A stretch of 64,000 nucleotides of DNA, taken from contig JALBYC010000004.1 in assembly GCA_023212645.1 (NCBI GenBank), positions 744,001 to 808,000 on the forward strand. The letters run 5' to 3'. Positions 1 through 8,887 of the stretch are shown in pieces. This stretch comes from Farysia itapuensis (Eukaryota > Basidiomycota > Ustilaginomycetes > Ustilaginales > Ustilaginaceae). Under the pieces are notes generated by a model, which was given only the letters and a program-made list of their open reading frames with translations, searched no databases and was not told where the DNA came from. Positions within the stretch are counted from its first letter, which is position 1. Each line of letters starts with the position of its first letter. The position numbers and the translations under genes are program-made.

Positions 1-1586
1 GCAATGCCGGCGGTGGCGCCTTCGTACGTCATGTAGGCCGTAGCATTGGCGCCAGTGGGCCAGCCGGCCTCGGCGACGTAAAGTGTCGGTTTGTTCGGCG
101 CCAACAATGCCGTACTAGGAGCATTCGTATTCGTGTACTCCCAAATCCACCCGGCCGCCTGGTCTACAGGCAAGCCACCAAACCATGGGTGCACGTTGGC
201 CATGATATAGTCAGCACCCGTCGCGAGCGTCGTCGTAACCATCGACCCGGCATCGGCCGTACCGACCGGCAAGACTTTGCCCAAATTCGGCAGCGCCTGA
301 ATGGTCGTGTTCACCGTCTGGATTTTGGCCAAGAGATCGGTGACACTCCCGCCGTTGAGCAGGTACTCGTTGCCGACCGTTACGCCGGCAATGTGGTCTG
401 TGCCGTAGGCGGTGATGGCGTCGGTAATTTCCTGCACCTGGCGCGAAAAGGTATCGGCATCATCATCGACCCAGACGGCGAGAAAGACCTGCATGTCGAC
501 CTTGGTCTCTCGAATGGCCTCGAGTACGAGCTGCGACGTGTTGCAGTCCGCACCATACAGCCGCAACCTGGTAGTCAGCTGCGACATGATCTGGATATCC
601 TCCGTCACGTTGGCCTGTGTCGCACCACAGCCGGGATACTGTGCATTAAAGGGGGTATAACACAGCCCATACATGCTCTGATGCAGTCGGTCGTCCTTTG
701 TAAAGACACTGGGATCGTTCGGGTTGCTCTGCACTGCACCGGCTGTTTTCTTGCCGTTGCTTCCCGCCACCGTCGAGCCCGAGGTGGAAGGGAGGGACGA
801 ATTAACTGCATTGCGCGTGGCGAAAAAGATAATGATGGCAAACACCACGGCAGCACCAAAGGAGCCACTGCCGATTAGCCAGTACTTTTGCTTGCGCGTC
901 AGGTTGAAGCGCGAAGCTTTTGCTGCGCTTGTGAATTCGTACGGTTCTCCCGAAGCGGCGAGTGCTGCCTGCTTGCGGCTGATGTAGCGCTCTCGTTTGT
1001 GTGCTAGGGACGCCTCGCTGCCGGCTTCTGCCAGATTGGCATACGCGGCCGAGGGACTCTTGGTCAAACCCCAGGCATCCTGATCCTCGTCGTCTGAGTA
1101 AGCACCGTCGTGGCCGTAGTGATGGTCGACGCTCTCGGTGGCAGCGTGGTCGTCGTACATCTGAGGCTGGTAGTAGGAAGTGCGATTGGCAGTGGGTGTG
1201 TGGTAGAGCGAGTCTCGGCTGTCAAAGGTGGGGAGAAAGGTGTCTTGTCTCCCACCATACGAGTGACGATTCGACGGGTAGGGGCTGGCAAAGCCGACAG
1301 GAGGCTGGGAGGAGGAGGAAGAGGAGAGGATGCCACTCGGCGCTGGATGCAATTCCTGCATCTCGTTTCTGTCGTACCCGTAGCCGAAGCCAGCCTCGCT
1401 CTTCCGGGGCGAGGCATATGGCGAGGCATACGGACTTGCTGGCGTAACAGCATCATGGTGCGGATAAGGAGAAGCTGAATGCTCGGTGCTCAGCAGATGC
1501 GGAGCAGGAACTCCAGCGGCTGAATCCCAGTAGTCGGTAGTATCTGCATCCACACCCACTGGTGCGGCCGGATATCTCGCTGGCAT
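1..1586 (-). CDS. Membrane-anchored GH17 glucan beta-1,3-glucosidase, 3' truncated
   Basis: The reverse strand is open without introns from an ATG at 1586 to the window edge (528 residues, C-terminus missing). Residues 1-230 are a Ser/Pro/Tyr-rich tail presumed cytoplasmic. A hydrophobic segment (WLIGSGSFGAAVVFAIIIFF) lies near residues 235-258, and a GH17 domain starts near residue 307 with GLCYTPFN. The two expected GH17 glutamates are visible: E407 in TVGNEYLL (acid/base) and E506 in VAEAGWPTG (nucleophile). Known family members hydrolyse or remodel cell-wall beta-1,3-glucan. The single internal hydrophobic segment and lack of a signal peptide imply a type II plasma-membrane enzyme with an external catalytic domain. 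It is divergent from the gene at 1960. The family call is firm; the exact linkage specificity is not visible. Confidence 0.9.
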   Translation of the reverse strand, partial: MPARYPAAPVGVDADTTDYWDSAAGVPAPHLLSTEHSASPYPHHDAVTPASPYASPYASPRKSEAGFGYGYDRNEMQELHPAPSGILSSSSSSQPPVGFASPYPSNRHSYGGRQDTFLPTFDSRDSLYHTPTANRTSYYQPQMYDDHAATESVDHHYGHDGAYSDDEDQDAWGLTKSPSAAYANLAEAGSEASLAHKRERYISRKQAALAASGEPYEFTSAAKASRFNLTRKQKYWLIGSGSFGAAVVFAIIIFFATRNAVNSSLPSTSGSTVAGSNGKKTAGAVQSNPNDPSVFTKDDRLHQSMYGLCYTPFNAQYPGCGATQANVTEDIQIMSQLTTRLRLYGADCNTSQLVLEAIRETKVDMQVFLAVWVDDDADTFSRQVQEITDAITAYGTDHIAGVTVGNEYLLNGGSVTDLLAKIQTVNTTIQALPNLGKVLPVGTADAGSMVTTTLATGADYIMANVHPWFGGLPVDQAAGWIWEYTNTNAPSTALLAPNKPTLYVAEAGWPTGANATAYMTYEGATAGI

Positions 1587-1959
1587 GGTGCGTCAGGGAA
1601 CAAGGGGGAGGGGAGGCTGAAAAGCGGGAGGAGGATGTGGTAGAGCAGCAAGGGTTGACAAGAGGGACGAGCTCCAGGGATCCAAGGGCCAGGCACGGAC
1701 TTCCGTCTGCGCCTTTCCGGCACCTGTCCTACCACTACGCAAGCAGGGGCAGTGTTGGATAGGGGTTCTACGCGTCCCACTCACACCAACTTCTATTTGG
1801 CCGCAATTCCGCAAACAAGATCGGGAACACAATCTCGTAGATCGCGATTAATGACATAAGCACATGTCAGCACCCATGGCGCGCGAAGAAAAAGCGGCTT
1901 TGAAATTGGTCGTCTGCCCCCTCTCTCTTGCTTGTCATTGCGCCTTCGAGTGAGAGAGC
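1587..1959. other. Divergent intergenic region
   Basis: These 373 bp lie between the start codons of the GH17 gene (-) and the uS11m gene (+). I see no conserved open frame or repeat; it presumably holds both promoters and 5' leaders. Confidence 0.6.
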
Positions 1960-2745
1960 ATGCTGCGGTCAATAGCAGGCACACTAGCCTCGACGGCGAG
2001 GACGGTCAGGCCAGCCCGTATTCCTCCCGCGCTCAGCCTGCCACGATACTTTGGCACGACAACTTGCAGAAGAAATGACAGAGACACTGCGGCATCAACA
2101 TCAGCATCAAGTACACAGCAGCCGGACCTTGCTGCTCCATCAACCCCGAGCACCAGCTCAACGGCTACGCCAGATACAGCTGTGCCTGCTGAAGCAAGTA
2201 GCGATTCGTCTTCAGCCGCCGCGAGTCTAGACGACATTCTAGGAGGTGTATCGGCAATTGCCCTTCCCGGAACAGAAAGCAGCAGCGAGACAAGTGGGTC
2301 AGGCTTCCGCTCTACACTACGACAGCCATTGGTTCGGGGTAGATCGCGCCACATGGCGTCAGGCAACACAGCAGCCACTGCGCACAAGTTGCATGTCCGC
2401 TCTTCTCGCAACAATACCATCATCACCCTCACAGCCCCCAATGGCGATCCTCTCGTCGCCGCAACTGGCGGCACCGTGGGATTCAAAAACACCCACAAGT
2501 CCGGCTACGAGGCAGGATACCGTGCCGCCTTTGCCGTGTTTGACAAGATCACCACCTTCAGAGACGCCTGGCGCATTCTCCATCTCGAGATCTACTGGAA
2601 CGGCTTCGGTCAAGGTCGCGAAGCCGTCTTTCGTGCCCTTCTCTCCGACAACGGTGCCACGGTCAAGAGTCTCGTCACCCGCATGACTGACAAGACGCCG
2701 ATCAAGGTCGGTGGTGTTCGACCCAAGAAACGTCGTATGCTCTAG
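1960..2745 (+). CDS. MRPS18: Mitochondrial small-subunit ribosomal protein uS11m
   Basis: A 261-residue intronless frame. The C-terminal half (about residues 145-261) is a uS11 (bacterial S11) domain: NNTIITLTAPNGDPLVAATGG, the KSGYEAGYRAAF helix, and the basic end GGVRPKKRRML. The first ~35 residues are Arg/Ser/Thr-rich without acidic residues (MLRSIAGTLASTARTVRPAR), a typical mitochondrial presequence, followed by a low-complexity Ser/Thr/Ala spacer of ~100 residues. In the ribosome uS11 sits on the platform of the small subunit near the mRNA exit. The start is the first in-frame ATG and gives the presequence. Yeast calls the orthologue Mrps18. Confidence 0.92.
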   Translation: MLRSIAGTLASTARTVRPARIPPALSLPRYFGTTTCRRNDRDTAASTSASSTQQPDLAAPSTPSTSSTATPDTAVPAEASSDSSSAAASLDDILGGVSAIALPGTESSSETSGSGFRSTLRQPLVRGRSRHMASGNTAATAHKLHVRSSRNNTIITLTAPNGDPLVAATGGTVGFKNTHKSGYEAGYRAAFAVFDKITTFRDAWRILHLEIYWNGFGQGREAVFRALLSDNGATVKSLVTRMTDKTPIKVGGVRPKKRRML

Positions 2746-2891
2746 TTTGCCTACTTCGCGCCAGTCCCTGCAGTTCGCAGTTCGCGCAGTTCACATACTC
2801 AAAAGACAGGTCTAACACGTCCCAGACCAAACAAATAGTATGATTGACAGCCTTGTGTGCAGAGTGTACGATGTGAGTGCCGATATCTGTC

Positions 2892-3821
2892 ATGGCAACG
2901 ATGTCGATGAGCAGCATATACCCCTTTCCGTTGGCCCTGGCCGTGTATCTGGGCGCATCTGGGTATCGCAAAGGCTCCTTGTCCGCAAATGGAGCGATAA
3001 CGGCGTCAGTGGTTGGGTATGCGACCATGGCCAATCCATTCCCGGGCTTTGGCTGCTTGCTCATTGCCTTTTACCTTGCAGGCAGTCGGGCGACCAAGTA
3101 CAAGGCTCAGGTCAAGGCTACCCTCGAAACGCATGGTGTCGAGAGCACCGGCAGCTCCAAGCGGGATACGAGCTCTGGAAACAGATCGGCCACCCAGGTG
3201 CTGTGCAACTCACTGACAGCTGCTATCGCATCCCTGCTCTATCGCTGGCAGAACACGGCCGGTGCTGACCCGCTCAGTGCGCTTGTGCCACGCACGGGGT
3301 ATGCGAGCAACCAGGTCCTGACATTGGTCGTTGTCGGGCATTTCGCCGCTTGTCTGGGTGACACGCTCTCCTCTGAGCTCGGAATTCTGTCTACCTCGCA
3401 GCCCAGACTGATTACTCGACCAGGACGTGTGGTGCCCAAGGGTACCAACGGTGGTGTAACGGCGTGGGGAACGCTTGTCGCTGCCTTGGGCGGTGCAGCA
3501 ATCGGCGGCATCACATCGCTCACCCTACTTGTCTTCCGTGCCGCTCCCATGCTGCCAGAAACACACGCTAGGATCATCGCCCTAGCCACAGCCGCCGGCC
3601 TCTTCGGCTCAGCACTCGATAGCCTGCTAGGCGCAACACTCCAGCAAACCCTGCGTCACAAACCAACGGGAAAGATTCTTGTCGGTCCGAAACCCAGGCG
3701 CAATGCTCAGGATTGGACGGTGGTGTCTGGCTTCAACGTTCTCGACAACAACGCGGTCAACTTCATCGCCAGTACCGCCACCGCCCTCCTCACTGCCTTT
3801 GTAGGCACAGTTATCCTATAA
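2892..3821 (+). CDS. TMEM19/DUF92 family integral membrane protein
   Basis: A 309-residue multi-pass membrane protein starting MATMSMSS. It opens with the family-typical PFPLALAVYLGASGYRKGSL and GYATMANPFPGFGCLLIAFY, then has hydrophobic segments near residues 110-125, 150-165, 195-215, 225-250 and 290-309. The conserved DTLSSELG motif follows the third segment. Known relatives include human TMEM19 and the plant/cyanobacterial VTE6 phytyl-phosphate kinases; the fungal function is not established. I place the start at 2892, the first ATG in frame; a second ATG at 2901 is equally possible, and an upstream ATG at 2840 in another frame leaves a small 5' exon conceivable. It converges on COG6 with only 30 bp between the stops. 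Confidence 0.85.
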   Translation: MATMSMSSIYPFPLALAVYLGASGYRKGSLSANGAITASVVGYATMANPFPGFGCLLIAFYLAGSRATKYKAQVKATLETHGVESTGSSKRDTSSGNRSATQVLCNSLTAAIASLLYRWQNTAGADPLSALVPRTGYASNQVLTLVVVGHFAACLGDTLSSELGILSTSQPRLITRPGRVVPKGTNGGVTAWGTLVAALGGAAIGGITSLTLLVFRAAPMLPETHARIIALATAAGLFGSALDSLLGATLQQTLRHKPTGKILVGPKPRRNAQDWTVVSGFNVLDNNAVNFIASTATALLTAFVGTVIL

Positions 3822-3851
3822 CATAATCTGCATTATTTTGGCGTGGTAAAT

Positions 3852-6032
3852 TCACAGGCCTAGGAGGATGCGGATTTCGTCTGGACTGCGGCGGACGAGG
3901 GTGTCTTTCCACTCGTACTTGTTGTGTGTGTCCATAACGGCGGCCACGATGGTGGCGTAGACATCGGTGACGCGCGTCAAGGCGCGCTGACTCACTTCGT
4001 GCCTATGTCTGGGACTGTACACCCTTGCCAACTTGGCGGGCGTTGGCGAGATGACAAGCTCGTCGGAAGTGAGGAACGTCTCGAGCTGCGTAAAAGCCGC
4101 AGCAACGTCTTGAGGTGTTGCACCGGGTATGCGCGATAGCGGCTCGCCACCCTCGCCACGCTGTTGCAAAGTGTCATACACCGGTGCTAGGCCTGTGCGT
4201 CGGAGCACGTTGTCAAAGTGCATCTCGCTCAGTTCAGTCAGCCGGCCCTGGAGCAGGGTCTGCAGCTGTTGCAGTTTGGTGTGTGCAAAGGCAAAATCGC
4301 CAAGGAGAGAAGCGAGATGGTCGAGACAGTTGGTGACAAACACAAGCGCATCCCACCGCGGACCAGCCGCTGTCGCCAATGCTGCTTTCTTACCCCCCGA
4401 GCGTTTACCGATGAGCGCATCCGCCATACGCTCACACATCCTCACCGACGTATCCACCATCGTGTCCAGCACAAAGTCAAAATCTCTCAGAGACACGACT
4501 GCCTTGTCCGCCGTGCCAGACCTGTCGAGCACCGGCGGATGGTCTTCGCCCAGAGAGCGCGAGAATTCCCCCAGCAGTTCTTTGAGTGTTGCCATGGTGG
4601 CTAAGAGGGGGGGAGGCGGGTTGAGGTCGGATTCAGGCAGCTCTTCGTATCGCTCCAGACCGGCAGCTTGTCTCTGCAGCGTTTCGACAAACGCCTCCAG
4701 CGCCGAGGCAGACATTTCGGCCAGTGTCTTGCTGAGTACAGCACGTGATCCTACCGTGCGTTGCATCGTCTGGCGGTAAAAGTGGATGAGGTGGGCGAGG
4801 CGGTATGCGGTCACGCTGCCCTCTTGGGAGCGCACAGTCTGCTGCACGCGAATCTTGAGCGGGCGGCAGCAACCTTCCAAGTTTTGGTTGAGGACTTCTC
4901 GAACAAGTGCTTCCCCGGGTGTGAGAAGCGCCGAGTCCGGGTCCGAGGCGTGGGTGAGGTCTAGTGAGCCTTCGAGTCCGCGCCGACGTTGTCCGATGCG
5001 TCGACCACCTTCGCCTTCCTGCTCGCCAAAGAGCGAGGTGAGGAATTCGCGCTCTGAGGCAACCGTTTGGTGAATCCAGGCCAGCATATCGCCAACATAC
5101 CGCAGTGGATCATGGGCGTGCAGCTCAATCGGCCCCGGCAGGTGAGTCGGTGGACCAGCGCCAATGGTAAGCGCCGTTACAAACGCGTTGGCCAGAATAC
5201 TGCTGCGAGTCTGTACCAGCGTTGCCAGCGCGGACCGCAGCAGGTCTTGTCGTGCTGCTTTGAGTCGCATGACGGCTTGTCGCAGACTCGACGACACTTC
5301 AAGCCCCTCCTTGATGGGTTGGCGAAACTCGAACGAGCACCACTTGTACAACTTCTGGTAGCATTGCTCCAACTCTTCTGCGGTTGACTTCATGATATCG
5401 ACGCCAGCTCTTGTTGCGCCATCTGCGCCGTCCTCTGAGCCTTGGAGCAAGACCTGACAATCAGAGCGGATGGAAGCCAGCTTGTCCATGACTTGAAACA
5501 GTTCCGGCCCGACACGAAGTTCGCGCGAGTGAATGTGTCTGCGCTGTTCGTCCGACAGGGTGAAGCGTTGGAGGAAGAGTTGCGCCACTTGTGCCTGGGT
5601 GATGCAGGTATCGCGTTGGTGGGAGAGACCTTCGGCATGTTCGACGAGGTAGCTTGTGGACTGGGCAGCGTGGTCCAGGCGGTGGTGTACGAGGTCGCAC
5701 GACGCCTGCATCTGTGCAACATCTGTGCTCAGGGCCACCAAACTCTTGTCCACCGTACGCAGTATGTCGATGAGCTGGGCAGTGGTGTTGTGCAGAGCTT
5801 TGCGGGTGTCGGCGTCGAGATGGGCTCGTGCCCTGCTGGTGTCGACCAAGGCGGGCGCTTTGCCCTTGGTCGCCTCGAGACTGTACATGTCAGCGAGCGT
5901 GTCGAGCGCTCGTCGTGTCTCGACCTCATCATGTGTAGCAGCATGCACCAGCACAGCTCTGACCCGATGACTGATGGGATGCACCGCGCTAGCCGACGAC
6001 GCAACCGTCGCGCCCGCTGTGCCTTGCGCCAT
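3852..6032 (-). CDS. COG6: Conserved oligomeric Golgi complex subunit 6
   Basis: A 726-residue intronless frame of the length expected for Cog6. The N-terminal third is helical and matches the Cog6 core (DIMKSTAEELEQCYQKLYKW), followed by the LTPGEALVREVLNQ stretch near residue 370 and a helical C-terminus ending RRSPDEIRILLGL. Cog6 belongs to lobe B of the COG tethering complex, which directs retrograde vesicles within the Golgi; Ypt6/Rab6, encoded at 33.8 kb here, is a known regulator of the same traffic. It has no signal peptide or membrane segment, as expected for a peripheral Golgi protein. The start is the first ATG of the frame. Confidence 0.9.
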   Translation of the reverse strand: MAQGTAGATVASSASAVHPISHRVRAVLVHAATHDEVETRRALDTLADMYSLEATKGKAPALVDTSRARAHLDADTRKALHNTTAQLIDILRTVDKSLVALSTDVAQMQASCDLVHHRLDHAAQSTSYLVEHAEGLSHQRDTCITQAQVAQLFLQRFTLSDEQRRHIHSRELRVGPELFQVMDKLASIRSDCQVLLQGSEDGADGATRAGVDIMKSTAEELEQCYQKLYKWCSFEFRQPIKEGLEVSSSLRQAVMRLKAARQDLLRSALATLVQTRSSILANAFVTALTIGAGPPTHLPGPIELHAHDPLRYVGDMLAWIHQTVASEREFLTSLFGEQEGEGGRRIGQRRRGLEGSLDLTHASDPDSALLTPGEALVREVLNQNLEGCCRPLKIRVQQTVRSQEGSVTAYRLAHLIHFYRQTMQRTVGSRAVLSKTLAEMSASALEAFVETLQRQAAGLERYEELPESDLNPPPPLLATMATLKELLGEFSRSLGEDHPPVLDRSGTADKAVVSLRDFDFVLDTMVDTSVRMCERMADALIGKRSGGKKAALATAAGPRWDALVFVTNCLDHLASLLGDFAFAHTKLQQLQTLLQGRLTELSEMHFDNVLRRTGLAPVYDTLQQRGEGGEPLSRIPGATPQDVAAAFTQLETFLTSDELVISPTPAKLARVYSPRHRHEVSQRALTRVTDVYATIVAAVMDTHNKYEWKDTLVRRSPDEIRILLGL

Positions 6033-6789
6033 GATATGGTGGGAATGTCCATCTGCGCTGCCCTTTTCTCATCGTGTTTAGACCCCACCCCGATGTCCAA
6101 AATCGGCGATGAAGAAGTTACTCCACTCGGCCTAACATCAGAGCAGGATGAAATTCAGCAGATCAGCAGGCCAGCATGAGTGTGACCCACGCGGGGGTGG
6201 GACAGATTGCGTGATAGCGGATTGTCTGACGCGCGCGCACACCACCTCGCTCCCCCACACTGCAGGGCCAGTCAGGGCAGCCAATGGGATAAGAGCTTAA
6301 TGCAATGATAATCGAGTTTGGTCGGAACGCAGCCAAACGATTGGACGGCGAAAAGAGCGAACCAGACCGGATTCCGCATTGTGCATAGTCCGCACTCGAG
6401 CAGAGGCCGCGGGTTGGATCGGTTCGGAGAATCGGACCAAAGGCTTCCGCATTACCACTCTGCATACGATATGCAAGATTCCAATTTCCAATCTTTTCTT
6501 TTGGCGAGTGACAATTTGCAATTCCTGGTGGCAATTGCATTTTCATTTGGGCACGCGACACTGACACCAGCTGCAACCAATCGTAGTCGCCAGCGGCAGT
6601 TCGGGACAGCAAGAAATTGGTCCCCTCTCGCTTCGCCCTATCAGTTCTCGCGTCAGGGCCAAATTGCACACGATCAAAGCCTAGCCCTCTTGCTGTTGTC
6701 TTCTTCCCCTGCGACGCGCCCCTCCCCCTTTCCCGTATATAACCCTCCTCTGGACGGATAAGCTATTCCCCCTTCCTTATCCTACCAAT
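6033..6789 (+). promoter_or_regulatory. Intergenic region with PTR2 promoter: TATA box and GATA sites
   Basis: The 757 bp between divergent COG6 and PTR2 hold a TATATAA at 6736-6742, 48 bp before the PTR2 ATG, a CCAAT at 6281-6285, and GATAAG cores at 6288-6293, 6757-6762 and (reverse strand) 6776-6781. GATA factors are known to drive nitrogen-catabolite-repressed permease genes in fungi. The sites are seen; regulation by them is inference, since hexamers occur by chance. Confidence 0.5.
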
Positions 6790-8709
6790 ATGCCCCTCGA
6801 TATTCAGGACAACGCCATCGCTGCTGGCGCAGAGGCTGACCGCAACGTCTACCGGACTGACGTCAAGGCTCACGATGGTCACGCTGGTGTTCACCCCATC
6901 GGACACCTCGACCATGGCGTGCCCGTCGTCAATGCCGACAACGGTGATTTTGTAGCCCCCACCGACGAGGAGCTTCGCACCCTTCGACGAGTGCCCGAGA
7001 AACTCCCATGGACCACCTACGCCATCGCTTTCTGCGAGTTGGCCGAGCGATTCTCGTACTACGGTTGTGTTCAGGTCTTCCAGAACTTTATTCAGCAGCC
7101 TTTGCCGTCCAACTCGCGCGCCGGTGCTGGTGGTGAAAACAACCAGTCTGGTGCTCTGGGCAAAGGTCAGCAGGCCGCCACCGGTCTGACCACCTTCAAC
7201 ACCTTCTGGGTCTACTGCATGCCCATTCTTGGTGCCTACCTCGCCGATACCCGCTGGGGTCGTTTCAAGACCATCTGCATCGCCGTCGCTATCGCCATTG
7301 TTGGCCACATTTTGCTCATCATTAGCTCCATCCCCACGGTGCTGGAAAACCCCAACGGCGCGATTGCCTGCTTTGCCATTGCCATTGTCGTTATGGGTGT
7401 GGGAACTGGCTGGTTCAAGTCTTCCATCTCACCCCTGATTGCCGAACAGGTCAACGGATCCAAGCAGTCCGTTCAGCACCTCAAGACTGGCGAAAAGGTC
7501 ATTGTTGACCCCGTCCTGACCGTCAGCCGTATCTTTATGTACTTTTACCTCTTTATCAACATTGGCGCTCTCGGCGGACAGCTCGGCATGTCGTTTGCCG
7601 AAAAGTACGTTGGCTTCTGGCTCGCCTACACTCTCCCCACCATTGTCTTTATCTTCTGCATTCCCGTCTTGATTTTCGGTAGCAAGTTCTACGTAAAGAC
7701 TCCTCCCACCGGCTCCGTCTTGGCCGAGTGCATGCGTCTCTGGCGCTATGCCGCAAAGGGCCGCTGGAGCTGGAACCCCATCACGCTGGTCAAGCAGATG
7801 CGAGCCAACGACTTTTGGGAGAATGCCAAGCCTAGCAAGCAGGTGGGCGAGAGCAAGCCGCGCTGGATGACCTTTGACGATGCCTGGGTTGACGAGGTTC
7901 GTCGTGGATTCAAGGCCTGCACCGTCTTCCTCTGGTTCCCCCTCTATTGGCTCGCCTACAACCAGATCACCAACAACCTTATCTCCCAGGCTGCCACCAT
8001 GGAGGTCAACGGTATCCCCAACGAGGTCGTCTCCAACCTGGACCCCTTCTGCCTGGTGATTCTGATTCCCGTCTTTGATCTGTTCATCTACCCTGCCATG
8101 CGCAAGGCCGGTTTCAACTTTACCCCGCTCAAAAAGATCTTTGCCGGTTTCATGACGGCTTCCTTTGCCATGGTCTGGGCCTGCGTGGTGCAGTACTACA
8201 TCTACAAGCGATCTCAGTGCGGTTCCCAGGCTGCCACCTGTTACGACATCAACGGCGACGGTATCGCTGACCCTGGCGCGGACGGCAGCGAGGCCACGGC
8301 CGTCTACGTGCCCGCCCCGCTCTCGGTCTGGATCCAGTCGGGCTCTTACATCCTGATTGCCATTTCCGAGATCTTTGCCTCCATCACCGGTCTCGAGTAT
8401 GCCTTCTCCAAGGCACCCAAGTCGATGCGATCGCTCGTCATGTCCATGTTCCTGTTTACCAGTGCCATTGCTGCCGCTTTGGGCCAGGCCTTCCTGCCCC
8501 TCTCGAGCGACCCTCTGCTGGTGTGGCAGTACGGTGTCTTTGCCGTTCTCTCCGGTGTTGGCGGTCTGCTCTTCTGGGTCAGCTTCCGCGGACTGGATGC
8601 CCAGGAAGACAAGCTCAACCAGCTCGACCACGGCATGCTCAAGGCCGACTCGGATCTCTCGAGCGACACAGCCTCTGCAGTCAACAATACCACCATCAAG
8701 CACCAGTAG
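6790..8709 (+). CDS. PTR2: Proton-coupled di/tripeptide transporter (POT/PTR2 family)
   Basis: A 639-residue intronless frame with about 12 hydrophobic segments. The POT family signature in the first helix is present (CELAERFSYYG, ERFSYYG at residues 86-92, including the ExxER-type motif). The second conserved block GAYLADTRWGRFKTI and the FYLFINIGALGGQLG segment follow. A long hydrophilic loop (about residues 310-370) separates the two six-helix halves, as is usual in fungal Ptr2. The protein would import small peptides with protons across the plasma membrane. The promoter has a TATA box and GATA cores, consistent with nitrogen control. The tail is hydrophilic (LSSDTASAVNNTTIKHQ). Confidence 0.94.
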   Translation: MPLDIQDNAIAAGAEADRNVYRTDVKAHDGHAGVHPIGHLDHGVPVVNADNGDFVAPTDEELRTLRRVPEKLPWTTYAIAFCELAERFSYYGCVQVFQNFIQQPLPSNSRAGAGGENNQSGALGKGQQAATGLTTFNTFWVYCMPILGAYLADTRWGRFKTICIAVAIAIVGHILLIISSIPTVLENPNGAIACFAIAIVVMGVGTGWFKSSISPLIAEQVNGSKQSVQHLKTGEKVIVDPVLTVSRIFMYFYLFINIGALGGQLGMSFAEKYVGFWLAYTLPTIVFIFCIPVLIFGSKFYVKTPPTGSVLAECMRLWRYAAKGRWSWNPITLVKQMRANDFWENAKPSKQVGESKPRWMTFDDAWVDEVRRGFKACTVFLWFPLYWLAYNQITNNLISQAATMEVNGIPNEVVSNLDPFCLVILIPVFDLFIYPAMRKAGFNFTPLKKIFAGFMTASFAMVWACVVQYYIYKRSQCGSQAATCYDINGDGIADPGADGSEATAVYVPAPLSVWIQSGSYILIAISEIFASITGLEYAFSKAPKSMRSLVMSMFLFTSAIAAALGQAFLPLSSDPLLVWQYGVFAVLSGVGGLLFWVSFRGLDAQEDKLNQLDHGMLKADSDLSSDTASAVNNTTIKHQ

Positions 8710-8887
8710 ACTCCCTATATCCCCTCTTTGTCTCCTTAGCATTCTGTATTTTTGAGAGAAAAAATGTCACGATTGTAACTCTAACACTGTCCGTGCGAGA
8801 CCAACACTTTTCTGGTGGCCGTGCTTCTCTTCCTCCTTTGTCTCCCACCACCGTGACTGCTTGAGCGCAATGTCGAGGTAGAGAGCG

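Noticed and set aside
7429..8742. Long minus-strand open frame (437 codons) antisense to PTR2
   Set aside because: Its translation is Gly/Val/Asp-rich without any domain and mirrors the strong C-ending codon bias of PTR2. A similar shadow lies opposite IDP1 (51564-52847) and the MSC2 gene (9800-11041).
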